Of a stretch of DNA of 64,000 bases, positions 46,001 through 59,560 are shown piece by piece. The translations under genes were made by a program, and so were the position numbers. This DNA is from Artocarpus heterophyllus (lineage: Eukaryota > Streptophyta > Magnoliopsida > Rosales > Moraceae). Location: positions 62,001-126,000 of the forward strand of contig JAJQZP010000440.1 in NCBI GenBank assembly GCA_025403435.1. The letters are read 5' to 3'. Position 1 is the first letter of the stretch. The number at the start of each line of letters is the position of its first letter. The notes under the pieces were generated by a model. It had not been told where the DNA came from, did not search any database, and saw only the letters and a program-made list of their open reading frames with translations.

Positions 46001-49000
46001 TTGGCTACCTGTTTTAAGGGGAAAAAACTAGGTGAATTTCCAAGAATGCTAGTTTCTACACCAAGGTATTCAATATTTTATTTATGGAAAGAAATGGAGC
46101 GAGGAAGTTGCCTTATTTGCCAAGCATGAAACGAGCCTATCTGCATCCTTAACAAGCTCGTCCATTGCACTGCCTTCTGGATCGCTAGTGGCTTGTGCCA
46201 GCTCATGACACACAACTTTCATTCCTTCAACAGACTGCAAAAAAGGCATATAATAAGCTCATCTCGTACTCGTCATTAAACTTGTTCAATGTGAACCAAA
46301 ATAAAAGGCGAGAACCACACACCCTCACTAGCCCTAGGACAGGTAAATGAAGCTTCTACAACAATAACAGATGGCATTATAGAAACTTCTATCCCATATT
46401 AACCATAAAAGACCTTGAAAAAATAAGGGCTAGGGCTGGACAAGCCAAAAGAATGTGCTACATAAGTTCCCAAGGTAACTTCCAAAAGTTTTTTAAGTTT
46501 CAAGCAAGACATGCCACTGTCCCCTGGGTGGAAAAAAATGAGAAAAAAGAGAAAGCAAGAACAAAATAAAGAAACAAAAGAGCAAACAGAACAAGAAAAC
46601 ACCTGCTCAGGAGAACCAAAGGAAATAATATCCAAAGCTTCATTCCAGTCAGTAGGACCATTAGCACTCGGAAGGGCACAGGGCATAAGTTGTCTCTCCA
46701 TAGGTAGCTCGAGATTCCCATAGTTTTTCCTGCAGTTTGGTTATACAACCATTATATGATAGAAATATTAGGTGTAATAATAATTTCAGTAATAGGATTG
46801 AGAGGTATAATGTAAAACACAAATAAAAGATCTAAGGGATCAGTATGCCAGCAATACCTTCCAACTATCGGACCAGAGATAGACCGTGTGGCCTCCCCGC
46901 TTTGTTCTGCTACATCAGAGCTACGATAAAAAAGAAATATTTTTCAGGGTTATAGCTAACCAGTTTATGCCATTGACATTTTTTACGGATTCGTTACCTT
47001 TTGGCGTATGGAAAAGGTTATTTCAGACTACATTCTATACCAATACTAAGTTGAGAATTAAATGACCTTAAACAATTTTGAATACCATAAACAATTTTGA
47101 ATACCAATACTAAGTTGAGAAGTAAATGACCTTAGACAATTTTGAAAACTCAAATGCAACACACAATTTTGAAATCATAGTCCAGGGGCAAGAAAGGAGA
47201 AACACCGATTTGACTTCCGTTTATAAATTAACAACTATGAAGGGAATTTTAACAAAATACAATAGGAACATTTTTTTTTTCTAACTTGTTTTAGTACAAG
47301 AAAAAGAAATGCACACACTTTACACGAGGACAGAAAATAAAAACAAATATTCCTCCAGGAAGAAACAAACAACCACATAGAAAGAACACAGCAGATAAGA
47401 TCTTATACAGTTTTTAAAAAATAGCTATTTACTAAAAGAAGAACCACATTGAAAAGAAGTAACACATGCACAAATTACAAGGTGAAAGGCACCTTAGAAC
47501 ATACCCAATTTCCCTTACAGAACGTCTCAAAGCGGCTCTAGCTTCCCCGGGTTTCCCTTCCTTCCTTTTTTCCATTTCTCGAACCTGACAAAGGCAATAT
47601 ACAAATAGATGGAAAACAGAAACAGATTACAAGACCGAGAAAGGAATATTTTAACTTACACCAAGAACTTCTGAGCACTAATAACCAAACCTTCCATTTA
47701 AACCTATCATCCAACATACTCTTCTGAGCATCTGTCAGCTTGCCAACGTATCTCCATATATCCTCACCTAACAAAAAATGTAACCATTGACTAAATAAGA
47801 TAGTGAAAGAAAAAAAAAATCCAAGAAATGAAACCTAGTTGCAACAGGTGCAAGAAGAATGCAACTAAAAGGAGTACATGTAGAAGATGAAGTTCAAGTC
47901 ATTGATTAATTACTAACTCGACGGTTGGCACCATAAGGTAAGGAAAAAAATATGTTCAATGAACTAAAGGATGACTTAACATGCTTAGATGTAGGCATGA
48001 CATACCAAGAATTTTATAGCCAGTGGCTAAACTATTTAAAGCAGCTTTCCTAAGCTCGCCATCTCTTTCTGCTGTCAAGCTTGCAACAATTTGCAATGAT
48101 TTGAATTGTCCGCTAATCTGCCACGTAAGCAGATGTAAGTATCATTTTATATCCCCAATCCTGCATCCTATATATCAGCTAAAAACATGAGCAACATAAA
48201 GGTCTCCATTTACCTCAGCACCATGGTGTTCCATTAAATATCCAACAAGATCAACGTTTTCTATTCGTGTACGGTTGTTTTTAGAACGTAAACCCTCCAA
48301 AATATAAGGAAAGCTTTTTGCAGCAGAATATGTCTGAACGATTTGTTTCATCAGCTCCCGCATTTTTTCTCTTACTTTCTCAATGTTATGCCCCAGCTGC
48401 AGGAAAAAATCAAAAAAGAAAATTCAACAAGTCCTTTCATAGCTAAAAACTACTCCACTGTCCAAATGCAAAAGTGCAAGCACAAAGGAAAGGCCAAATC
48501 ATATGATTTTTGTTAAAAAAAAATAGAATAATAATATCCGATCAGGTTCATGTTAAAATAACAAAAAAGAACCTTCTCTATCAAGCATGGAAAAAATATG
48601 GCTGCTTCCGACTCGGTCAAAGAATGCCCCTCATCCTTTAAGGCGTCAAAAAGTTCAGGAAGAAAATCCAGCACCTGTGATTCATGCCAATAATTACTTC
48701 TCAATTAAAGCATTGAACCCTAAGGGGAAAAAAGTTGCTCAAAGAAGCAATATAAACTTACCTTCAGCAAGCATGTTGTATTTGATTTACAGAATTGTAA
48801 GACAAACCACCTAAGCAGTATATCCAGAACTTCAATGATTTCCTTGCCAATGGATGGGAGCGCCTAAAATATAATCTCAATCTTGTAAAATTGTGCACTC
48901 CAAACAAAAAAAAAAAATCAAACAAACAAACATATAAAAATGCAGCAAAATACCTTCTGCAGCATCTCAAGTGCATCAACTTGCTTCTTAAAATCTGTGC

Positions 49001-52000
49001 TTAGAAGACGTCTATGCAAATCCTCTCTGAAGTACTTCATCATATCATTCTGCATAGCGTGCATGTAGAATAGATTTCGCATAAGATTAAAAATGCATGT
49101 AAACTGACATTAACTACTATTCTACATGCCTCCATAGACAAACCTCAAGATCTTGAATCTGTTCTATTCGTGGCTCTTCAAACTTAAACCGTCGCACTAC
49201 CATTCTTTCCCTATCCTCCTGCAGATAATTTAGATCAAATGACAACTTATCAAAATGTTCAGAGTAATAGATAAGTTTAAAAGTAGCCTGTTTTAGTGAA
49301 CTATACCTTATTCGAGTCTTTAACATTCAATAAAGCCTGTGATTGGACGGCTATATCTTGAAGAGATGTCAATGATTCTGGCCTTGATGCCTTTGTAACA
49401 GCAATTCTCTTTGCAAATATTAAACACCCCGCCCCCAACAAAAAAAAAAAAAAAATCAATATCCTTGTTAATTTACCAAAAAAAAAAAGATAGGCCAGAA
49501 AACATACCGAAGATACAGCTTTATTTCCATGCCTCAAAACACCATTGGACGAAGATTTTCCCACCTTTGAGAGGCCTCTGGATGTGGGTCCTGTAGAAAT
49601 TGCTTTGGAAGATTCAAAAGATTCTAGACAAAAACATTTCAAATTAGTAAAATTATTGAGAAAGAAACCAAAAAGCCAAATAACCAACAATCTTACCGTG
49701 AAAAGCACCATTAGGCCTAAATCGTTCAAGAACAAGAGCTAAAGCTGGCCCATGAATATCTTTTATAATCTTCTCAACCTGAAGAACGCATGTGACAAAT
49801 GTTCATGCGCTAATTAACCAAAGAATCAGCAGAAGTACCAGAATTTGTTGACACACTTACAGTTTCCTGCCCACTAACTCTCAAGATTTCAATAAGGCAC
49901 GTCTCTGCAGCTTTGCGAACATCTGAGGATTTATCCTGAAGAGAATTCCGTACATTCAATTAATGTATGAAGAATAATAAACGTGAAGTGCTGTGTCTAT
50001 GTATGCATTTGTCTACGTTTATCAATATTCATGAAGAATTTTGGTAATTAGGAAATGATCTCAAAATTAACTACTGAGAATAAACTTCTATCAATTGAAA
50101 ATTACCGTCATAGCAAAGGAACTTGGTTTCAGAAGTTGGACGGCATCAGGAAAATCATTTAACCCAGAGAGTTGCTTTGATAACCAGTCAAAAAGATCCT
50201 TACGCCCTTCTGCACCAAGCTTGGTATCCATCAAGGCAGCTGCAATATAAGGAACCTACAAAGAGAAGACTGTCATAGCATCTGATACCAAACCTTGACA
50301 TTACCAAACACGATGTTCAAAAGTTACCATTTTCTCCAGATGAACAGCTGAGAGCCAAGAATCTAAAGTGGTCAAGGTGCATTCTCTCATATGCTTCTTA
50401 TTGTCACCAAGGCATTTCAAAACATCCGAAAAAATGCCCTGCAAGATATTAATTCGAACTGACACTCAACTCTTTAAAGGAAAACAACGTTTTAAGATCA
50501 GTAATTTTAACTAGGAAGGAATCAACAACCTTGCTTGACTTCTCAACAGCTGGACCCATTGCAGATGCAACGTTACCAACACATGTCAAGGTTGCCATGA
50601 CTAGGTTTTTGTTGCTATCAGATAGACGCCCCCTCAAGGCACCAAATAATTCAGCTACAAAAAAGAAATTGAAAAATTGAAATTATACCTTCCCATCTAC
50701 ACAATTAAAAAATACCAAAAGAGAAAACAATAGCCTCAACTAGTTTGAAAACACAGAACCACAACACAGAATGACATGTACCAGTTCCATTTGGTTGGAT
50801 GCGCTTGTTAGCCTCTTCCAAAATCTTATTCACAGCTTCAATTGACTCTAAACGAACCTAGGAGAGCAAAACTAATAATGTTAAAAAGATTGTAGTGCCT
50901 GATAATTTCAAGGATAAACTATCAAATATCGCAGAATAACATGAAAAAGCAGAAAATTAAATGTGTTTTGAAAATTACCTTCCAATCTGTATTTTCCAGA
51001 CCTTTCAACAGAGTAGGTGTAATCTTCCCACTAATATCTTCCCGAGGCAGGCCATCTAGGCCCACTGAAAAAACAGATGAAGTAGGTTCTGATGATTTCA
51101 CTGTTCTCTTTGGAGCTGCTGAAGCACCCTAAACAGAAAAAGAAGAACATAGGTAACTTGTAAACAAGAAAGAACGATATATGCATCTTATATCATCAAT
51201 TTGGCATACCTCAAATGAATTTTTCTCATACTCCATGTCCAAAGCACTAAGTAGTGCAGGTTTAACATCAGAAAGAAATCCTTTGATATCTGCAACAAGA
51301 GAAGACAACAAGCTTTAAACAAGAAATAAAGGTTTATGCACAGTTTACAGTTCATACTAAAACGACCATCACCTGGACCAACAAATCTGTGTAAGACACC
51401 CAAAAGCTTGACAGTAGCATTCCTTGTAGCAGCTGCACTAGACTGCAGTCCAGTGTCTTTTGAAAAATCAATTAAATCCTGTAAAATATCAAATTGTATT
51501 TCTTTAGATAACCAATTATAGCAACTGATAATCGGAAAAGTAAACAAGAAAAAAGAATGCATCGGCCAAAATAGAACTCTAGTCACCTTAAGTTTCAAAT
51601 GTGAGATGCCAAAATCTTCAACTGCTGAAACCATCCACAAAATTCCCTCGCTAAGAACCTTAGGATTCTTATGCTCTTTCATGATTTTGTAAAGCTACAA
51701 AAGAAACAGAAGACCATGTTGCAATTTGAAACAAAAATAAACAGAAGGAAAAAAAAAAAAAAAAAGGGAACGTTCTAACTAAGCTAAAAGTAGAGGATTT
51801 TATCCCTGCTTCAGGGGACACTAGAAGACAAGTGGAACAATGGATGAACTTACCCTTTCAAAAATAAATCCAGGACCTACTGCTTCAGAGAAAGTAGTGA
51901 GGCACTTCATCGCATGAGCACGAGTCTTGATGTCTGCAACCCGCTCACTTATACCTGTCAATTCAGGCATAACAAAAGCAAAGCCAAAGGATGCAAGATC

Positions 52001-55000
52001 AGACAACTTAGTTTAAACAAACAAACCCAGCTCAAAAGACTAACTGTCAATTTACTCACCAAAGAGGCAAAGCACAACGCACTTCTTCGGAAACTTTGTG
52101 GAGGTAGACGCTATAAAAGTGATAACTTCAATAACTTGTTGCTGAACCTGCACCATTCAAACTTAAGGCTTAACATTAACAATTCTTTTTTCAATGAGAA
52201 TGTTTATAAACAAAAGACAGACGGCATTGTCTAGCAAAGAAGCCTTAAATACCTGAACGTTTTTCTCACTCCAGCCAGGGACGGCACATAGCAAACGAAT
52301 TAATAATTCAACCCACTGGTGAAGGTCCGATAAGGCTTCCAATTGTTGTTTAAATGAAAATATTGCTGCAAGAAAAGTCAAATTTTAGAAGTGAAGATTC
52401 ATAGCAATATCAAGTTGACAACACAAAGCATCCGTAAACAAATCATGACCTAATATAATGTATTTCACTCTCTCGCAACAATTGATCTGCAGATGTGTTC
52501 TAATTAATATCATCCGCAGATGTATTTTGCTAAACAATAAAAAGTGAATGTATCATAGAATTCAAAGCAGAATAATCACCATTTTTCTAGTTTTCAGTTT
52601 CAGTAGATATCAATTTTTCTATGCCTAGTATAACCAACCATATTACAACAAGCACACATAACATACAAAAGAAAAAATCTCCAGTCACAAAATATGAATA
52701 GACAAGTTGATATAATCATCACAAACCTTCAAGACGTTCCTTCCACGCTGCACTCTTCAATTGAGAAATGGTATCTGCTTGTACAAGAGAACCTAATCGA
52801 TTTTCAATCTCTTCAAGACACATTTCTGCTGGCTGTTACATATTCAAAACAGTAGTAAGTCAAAATATTGAAAGCTTTGTGAATAACAGGAAAAAAGGCA
52901 ATTCTGCAGATAAACTATGGTCTACCTCAACATCTTCAGGTGGTTCAACAGATTTAGAAGTCTTTTGCAGTGCAGGTGCATCACTCTTTTTGTTCACACC
53001 TGATTTAGCAGAAGCCCCTTTTTTGTTCGCAGGCTAATACAAAACAATTTTGTCAATCAGAAGACACCACAATCAAAGTAACTTCAGCTGCCTAAACTGG
53101 AAAAGAAATAAAAGTATGAAGAACTTACAGCTGACTGAACTGGCCTCTTCCCACTCAGCATGCTTGCTGCTGATTTTCTAACAAATGAAGCTTCTGATGT
53201 CTGCATATAGCAATAAATTTAGCACCAAATGCAAAATATCAAAAAAGGGAAATTCCCACTTGGAAGCATTCTCAAAATGGTTTTGTCATGGGTATGAAAA
53301 TGGAAATGAGAACCTTTTAAAAATAATGTTGGGATTGTTTCTGAAACTGCATGTGGTTGTCTATCTTGAACAATTTGAGTATTAAACTGCATTTTGTTAT
53401 GTTTCTGAATATATGTATTGAGTATATATGCCCTAAAAAATGATAATAGCGTTTACTTTTTTTTCTTAATGAAAAAATGAGACCAGTTTCAAGCCATATC
53501 AGCCTTTTTTGAAAATATATACCAACCAAACACTATTTCCGAATCGTTTCCAAATTCAGTTACTTCAAGAAACACAAAAAACAGTTCTAAAAACAGAATC
53601 AAACGGGCCCTAAAACTTTATTAGACAAATTTTTTTCCTCCTCTCACAATCTAACGTGCCAAGGATCAACCTAGTTCATTTTTCCCACACTGGCAGTGAC
53701 ACTCCATCCATGTTTATGGACCTCATTTCTTTCCAACGTGCCATGGGTCCTTGCAGTTAATTAATTAAAAAAAAGAGTTCAAAACTAATGATAGACGCAA
53801 GATTTTCTATTTGCAAAATCCCCAAGGATATAAGATAAACGTGAACAACTCCACTGTGGAAGTAGCTCATATATTTTAAGCATAACAGAATTCTTCAAAC
53901 GTAACACTAGAGTTTGAACTCACCTCGAGAGAGGGAACAGTTGCACCTGAAGTTTGGACTGTACCTGGCACAACAACAAGGATAGATAGAGTTGTGAATA
54001 CTCCCGTGACTAAGCAAAGTTTTCTGAGAGAATTGAACAAAGTTAGTGCCACGAGAACAACTAGACCTAATACAGAGCCTTACAAACCTGAGCTTGCATT
54101 GATGGATGTACCTCCTTCAGAACCAGAAATCATTTCAGAAAGCTTCTTTCTTCTGACATCATCAAGTTTCTCAAGTGACCTCTCCAAAGGTCTCATACCA
54201 ACCAACTAAATGAAGTGAACAAAGTAGAAATCAAGAATTAATGTCAGTTCTAAAACTTTACATAAAGTTTCAGCGTTTACTACGATTATATAAAGCAACA
54301 ATACCACCTTAGCTACTGCTGCCAAAGCTGAAAAGGCTGCATCCCTCACATCAGGGGTTCCATCATTGAGGCACTATAGTTCCAAATTTGAAAATGTTAA
54401 AAACTCCATAAGAAGAGCATATTTAGTGAAGAGATCTCAAAGCTGTGAATGCATATAACTAGAAATTTGAATCTCAATAAGAGAAACAGAAGATAAAATA
54501 AAATAATAGACAGGATAATCCACATGCCAGAAGAGATATACTTCCACTGTTCCACTATCACAATTTATTTTTTTTCCCTTTTGTGTATGTTAAACATTAA
54601 ATAGTTAGAGCGCCATGCAATTAAACTAAGTACTAAGTAGCGCTCCCAAACTAATTGAAACCACACAAAAGTTGCCATTATAAACATTAAGCCTCTGTTT
54701 GGCATGAAGGAAAATTGGACAGAAAGAAAATGGTGAAGGGATTTTGGGATGGAAATTGATAGATGAGGGTGTTTGGTAGGAGGGAAGTTTGGATGGAAAA
54801 GAAAATGAGATGAAAATACTACCAAGTAGATTCTATTATATTTTCTCCCCTCAAAATTGGACGGATTATTAGATGGAAAAGATTGTCAGTCATATAAATG
54901 AAAGAAAATTACAAAATTATCCATAATAATTAGACGAAAAAAATCTGAAAATTACTTTCTTTTCCATACTTCACGAATCTTCAGCACATTTCACATTTTA

Positions 55001-58000
55001 TTTCTTGACTGGTTCTCTCTCTTGCAAACCTTCACCAATCACTATACCTCACACCTTCATCATAAATTTCCCATCTTTTTTGCTAAAAAGCTTTTTTTTT
55101 TACAATTTCTATTGTTGAAGATTGATAAAGGTATGTAGTCCAAATTTATTTAAATTATTGTTAATTTGTGGTTGAATCTGTCTCCTTTTGATTTTATGTT
55201 TTGTTGACTTCTTGAATTAGGAGAATGTTGAATTTTTCTTTCTTTTTTTTTTTTGTGAAAATTGAAAGTTTTACAGAAACCCAACCACCTTTCGTAAAAA
55301 CAACCAAACGTGTTGTTCATTTTCCAATCCAATCATCACTCCCAGGTCAGTCTCCTTCTATTTCTGAATTCATTCAACCTTTCTTTCGTTTTCGGCAATA
55401 TTTATACTATTTTTACATGATGTTTCTAATCAGATTTTTTTACAAAGCAAAATATCAAGAAGTGGCAAAGAAAGTAATGTTACTTGGGCTTTTGGTCTTG
55501 GGTTGGAGCGGCTAGCAATGGTGCTATTTGAATTCCGCCAATTTTACAAGTGAAGAATTATATTGGTTGTGTTGGATAAAAAAGGAATTATATTGATTAT
55601 AATTTTTCCATCCTTTAGGTTCTACGTTCAACACCAAACGCATAAAGGTAAATTCATTTTCTTTTCTCTCTATCATACCAAATAACTAAAGAGAAAACTA
55701 AAATCCTTTCTTTCCTTTTAGTTTTCCATCCTTTATAATTTTCCTTTCTCTCTCACTTTCTTTCCTTCCTACCAAACAGAGGGTAAAGGAAGCAACCAAT
55801 ATCGATCCCACAAACTTAGTTTTCAAGCTACTTGACATTATAACAACAATGTTCAAACTACCTTAACATTATAACAAAAGAAGTTACAACTTCAGATATG
55901 GATGCACTGACCTCCATACAGATGGGGACATAATCCTTGTGCACCTTCAGAATAACAGCCTTGCTACTTGTTTCAATACAAAATGTTACCCAGTTCAATG
56001 TTAATGACCGAACAAGAGGAACTTTATTTTTCGTAGCCGTCTTGACATCTGCAGTGAACAGCAACCATTACAGTTTGAATAAAATAAGAAATGCTAGCTA
56101 TCAGCAGTTGGGTAAAAATCTCAAAGGAAAGAAATTTACGTCTTAGGACTTAGTTATAAGTTATAACAGTACATTTGTACAATAGACAATACTGAACCCA
56201 ACGAAAAAGGGGCCGAATATGGCTCAATAAACCTGAGGATACTGCAAGTGCTCTTAACCTTATAAGTACCAGGTAGAATAGATAATATACTTGCCTTCCA
56301 CAATGTCCGCCAGATTTAAGCACCCGGCTTTATGCATTGCTTGAAGAGTTTGAGTTAGTGCCTCGGTCAAAGTAGGTTTTTTCTCTTTCAATTTTTCCTT
56401 AAAAATAAAAGAGGGAGAAGAAAAATGTAAGATAAGAAATAAACTCCAACATCCCTTCTTAAAGCTAAAAGAAAAGCTATAACTTTAAAGCAAAAAGCAA
56501 AAGTCATGGCTACAATCAGCGTCACTTGAACTTCTACAGGGGACATCTGCTTGGATGACTATGAAAGCATTTACAAGTACCAAGTCCAAGAAGAATATTA
56601 TCATGCTTAATCTGAGCCCCAGTTAAGCACTTCCAATGAACGTTTTCATCTTTTAATGCCAAAATTGGTTTTCTGATACAAATTATAAAGTTCATTTTTC
56701 ATTTATTTGGTAACAACAAAAAATCAACTTACAAGCAAAACTGGCAATAAGAAGCGTGAGCTCCCAGAAAAATGAGTTCTTAAACCCTGAGCGAGATTGC
56801 CAAGAGCTTGGATAGCCTCGACTGCTACAGCAATGTTGACATCTGTTATAAGCTGTAGAAACAAACAGTTAGAGAAATACTCATTCATCTACCCAGCAGA
56901 CAGACGTAAAAGATAATCAATATACAAAATCAGAAAATAAAAGAGAGAGTTGATCTTTCTAGTACACCAAGTAGAACAATAACGCACCTTCATCATTGTT
57001 GTTTGCAATAAATACTAAATGATACAAAAGAAAACTTACTTTTTTTAGTGTCCGACATATTTCTGTGAAATCACCAGGAGCTATTTTTTTTGTTGAAGCA
57101 AGCTTGGTTAGCTCAGCGACAGCCTCTTTTCGTTCCGACCACTTTGTCGCTTTCTAAAACAAAGACGATGCACCGCTAAAACAAATCTTGCTAATAACAA
57201 AAATAAAGCACTACAAATTTTTTTTTCTTTGTTGCTATGAAACGCAAGTCACTTCCACAACCGAAAAACAAAAAGATTCAAAGGATTTCCTTCAACTAAT
57301 TAGATAGAAAGAGAGCACTAACCACTCCATCCCAGAATCCAGTCTTCTCCAAAGGAGCCAATATATCAACAGGATCAACGAGCTCATACTCATCTATTTC
57401 TTGAGGAGCTGACCACAAGACAAATTAAAATGAGTAACAGTAGAGCAGCTACAGAGTTACAGCACCAGCCTGTCAAGTTAAAAAGCTAAAGAACTAAAGC
57501 GCTAACATGCCGAAATTCCTACAACAGGAACAACCTCTTCCTTGCCAATAGCACACCTACTTGATCTCTCATTCAATGAACGTTTAGAAAACAAAAATAA
57601 AAAAGCATCTACATGGTTCCAAGTGTGAATCACATACCCTCAGATGTAGATTCTTCAGATGGACCAGAACCCACAGCTTCAGACACTGCTTCCCTTTCTG
57701 GCTCCTTGTCTTGCTCAGACCTAGAACAAGCATAAAATCAAGCTCAAACCCGCAAGACTTGTGCTCCCACAAGTAAGCTAATTAAGAACTAAATTTGCAC
57801 CTTATTTTACGAGATGGCCTAGCTGTCCCTGATACATTGACCAGCTCAGCCTCCAACTCTTTTTTCTACAAAATACAAAAATTTAAATTGGGAAAATCAA
57901 TTCTATACTTTCTGGAGGAAAAAAAAGAAGCTCGCCATGGTTCCTCATAAGACAATAAAATTATACCATTGTATCTCGCATCTTCTCAAATAATATTGAT

Positions 58001-59127
58001 TTTACGGGGTCTTTTCCAATCCAACGGCAAAGCTCAAGAGTAAGTCCTTTAGATGATGCACGAACATTTTGATCTTGATGGTCAAACAGTTCAGGCAACA
58101 TCTTCAAAATCCTCTTCGGAGGTACAACTTTCGCTCCAAATTCGCTATTAAAACAGAACACACAAGGATAACATCATAAACCTATCTTATTTATACATAT
58201 GTATCCCATAAAGAAATCTCAAATGCAAACCTCAAGGCTTGAAACATGACATCAATTGCAGGTACAACAGCTTTGGCAACTTTATTCTTTATTGCTTTCT
58301 CCATTGCGTCCTGCAACAAACACAATCACAGTAAAATCCCAAGAAACCACGCGAAGTGCAAAATGGTAATGCACACACTACTAAACTCGCTAGTTCAATC
58401 TTACAATTTGAAGTGAAAAAAAAATAAAATCAGAAAGAGAAAGAGAAGCATGTACTTCCGCTACTATTCATATGTAAAAACAAGAGAAGCATGTACTTCC
58501 GATACTATTCATATGTAAAAACAAACACAAGAATAGAAGAAATGGCGTACCAGGAAAGCCTCCACTGCCTCCAATTCAACCCAAAGCATGAAGATAGCCT
58601 GAGCCTTCTCCACCGTCTTCGGCCTACCGGTGAGGCATTTCGCCACAACCGCGTCGCATACTTCCTTGGCATACCTAGACATTGCAATTACAACACTCCA
58701 TAATCACAAATCCAAACAACAAAAACAAAAGAGAGAGAGGCCAGAGAATAATTCACCTTCCGGCATCAGCATCAGCGGCTCGTAAGAAGGCAATCAAGGC
58801 ATCAAGCGCCTTCTCTTGCACAGGCGCATTGGAATCCACCACCGTCTTTCTGAAAAAGGGACCTGCGACGACGAAGCCAGCGGAAAACGACAACAAATTA
58901 GGACGCGGGGGGAACCCTAAGTGGCAAAGCAAGAAATGAGAAGAAGAGTTTGCGTTTCTTTTACCGAATTCACGGAGGCGAGAGTCCTTGGGGTCAGTGA
59001 TGGAGTCGCAGACGGCGGCCAAGTCGATGTTGGCCTCGTTCCGAACCTTCCAATTCTTGTGAAAAAGACGATCCTCCCATGGAAGCTTCTTCGCCTCCCT
59101 CAACAACTTCTCTTCCTCCGACGACAT
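43055..59127 (-). CDS. MOR1: MOR1 / XMAP215-Dis1 family microtubule polymerase (multi-exon, intact)
   Basis: MOR1 (GEM1) binds tubulin through TOG domains and promotes growth and organisation of cortical, spindle and phragmoplast microtubules. ATG at 59127-59125 (M-S-S-E-E-E-K-L-L-R-E-A) and TAG at 43057-43055. About 50 short exons. Exon 1 is 59127-58965 (K-L-P-W-E-D-R-L-F-H-K-N-W-K-V-R). Further landmarks: 58687-58550 (TOG1), 58160-57965 (V-V-P-P-K-R-I-L-K-M-L), an acidic linker near 57840-57640, F-W-D-G-V-K near 57330 starting TOG2, V-P-L-V-R near 56025, a Ser/Lys-rich linker near 53200-52790, E-P-R-I-E-Q near 49160, N-W-type linker exons 47700-46400, and a Ser/Pro-rich C-terminus at 43700-43060. 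HEAT-repeat character is visible throughout. All exons checked are open with canonical splice sites. Introns hold several insertions. Likely length is about 2000 residues, as in the family. Confidence 0.9.
47039..47150. repeat. 64-bp-period tandem duplication in a MOR1 intron
   Basis: accaatactaagttgaga occurs at 47039 and 47103, each followed by closely similar sequence up to acaattttgaa. Confidence 0.8.
53325..53612. mobile_element. Possible degenerate MITE in a MOR1 intron
   Basis: The right end reads, reversed, agggcccgtttgattctg. The left end near 53329 reads gttgggattgtttctgaa. The inverted match is short and imperfect, so boundaries and class are uncertain. Confidence 0.3.
54691..55783. 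mobile_element. 1.09-kb non-autonomous PIF/Harbinger-like transposon in a MOR1 intron
   Basis: The left end GCCTCTGTTTGGCATGAAGG and the right end, reversed, CCCTCTGTTTGGTAGGAAGG form imperfect terminal inverted repeats. Further matching runs into the aaggaaaattgg and ggatgg phrases. The flanking 3-bp target duplication is TAA (54688-54690 and 55784-55786), as PIF/Harbinger elements prefer. It makes up most of the 1.5-kb intron between the exon ending in P-I-C-M-E (near 55914) and the C-L-N-D-G-T exon (54374). It has no transposase ORF. Confidence 0.8.
58441..58522. repeat. 41-bp tandem duplication in a MOR1 intron
   Basis: Two copies of a 41-bp unit containing gaagcatgtacttccg and ctattcatatgtaaaaacaa. 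The copies start at 58441 and 58482 and differ by one base. They lie next to the second-exon-side splice donor near 58548. Confidence 0.9.
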
Positions 59128-59560
59128 TTCGCCCCTTTCGCCTCACAACCTATATCTCTCTCTCTATGATTAACCTTGTCGATCAGATCTCTGCAAATGC
59201 CAATGCAGAGAGAAATGGAGAAGATGGATCGGATCCACCACCACCACCAACACAACACGACCTCAGGAAAAATTAAAATGAAAATTCAAAAACAAACCTC
59301 TCTATAACGAAGAAGAGGGTTTTTTTTTATTTGTTGCGCTTTCTTCTTCGTTTATATAATTTTTATTTAACAAAAAACACAAAAAACAAAAAGGAGTGTC
59401 TTTGGGGATGGTTGAAGAGAGAGAGAGGAGATGTAGAGGGAGAAAAGGACGCACTGTTGTTGCTGGGGTTTAACTTTATTTAGACGGCAGATTTTTAAGT
59501 TGGAACTAAACGACGGCGTTTGACAGCGCTCCTGTTTTCCCTTTCTAATCGTTTTTGAAA
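59128..59560 (-). promoter_or_regulatory. MOR1: MOR1 5' UTR and proximal promoter
   Basis: On the - strand the leader is GA/CT-rich (59150-59170, 59420-59450). An aacgacggcgtt motif at 59508-59520 contains AACG and GGCG cores like those of cell-cycle genes. An aaccctaa telo-box-like core lies in intron 1 at 58912-58919. Regulation is inferred from motifs only. Confidence 0.35.
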
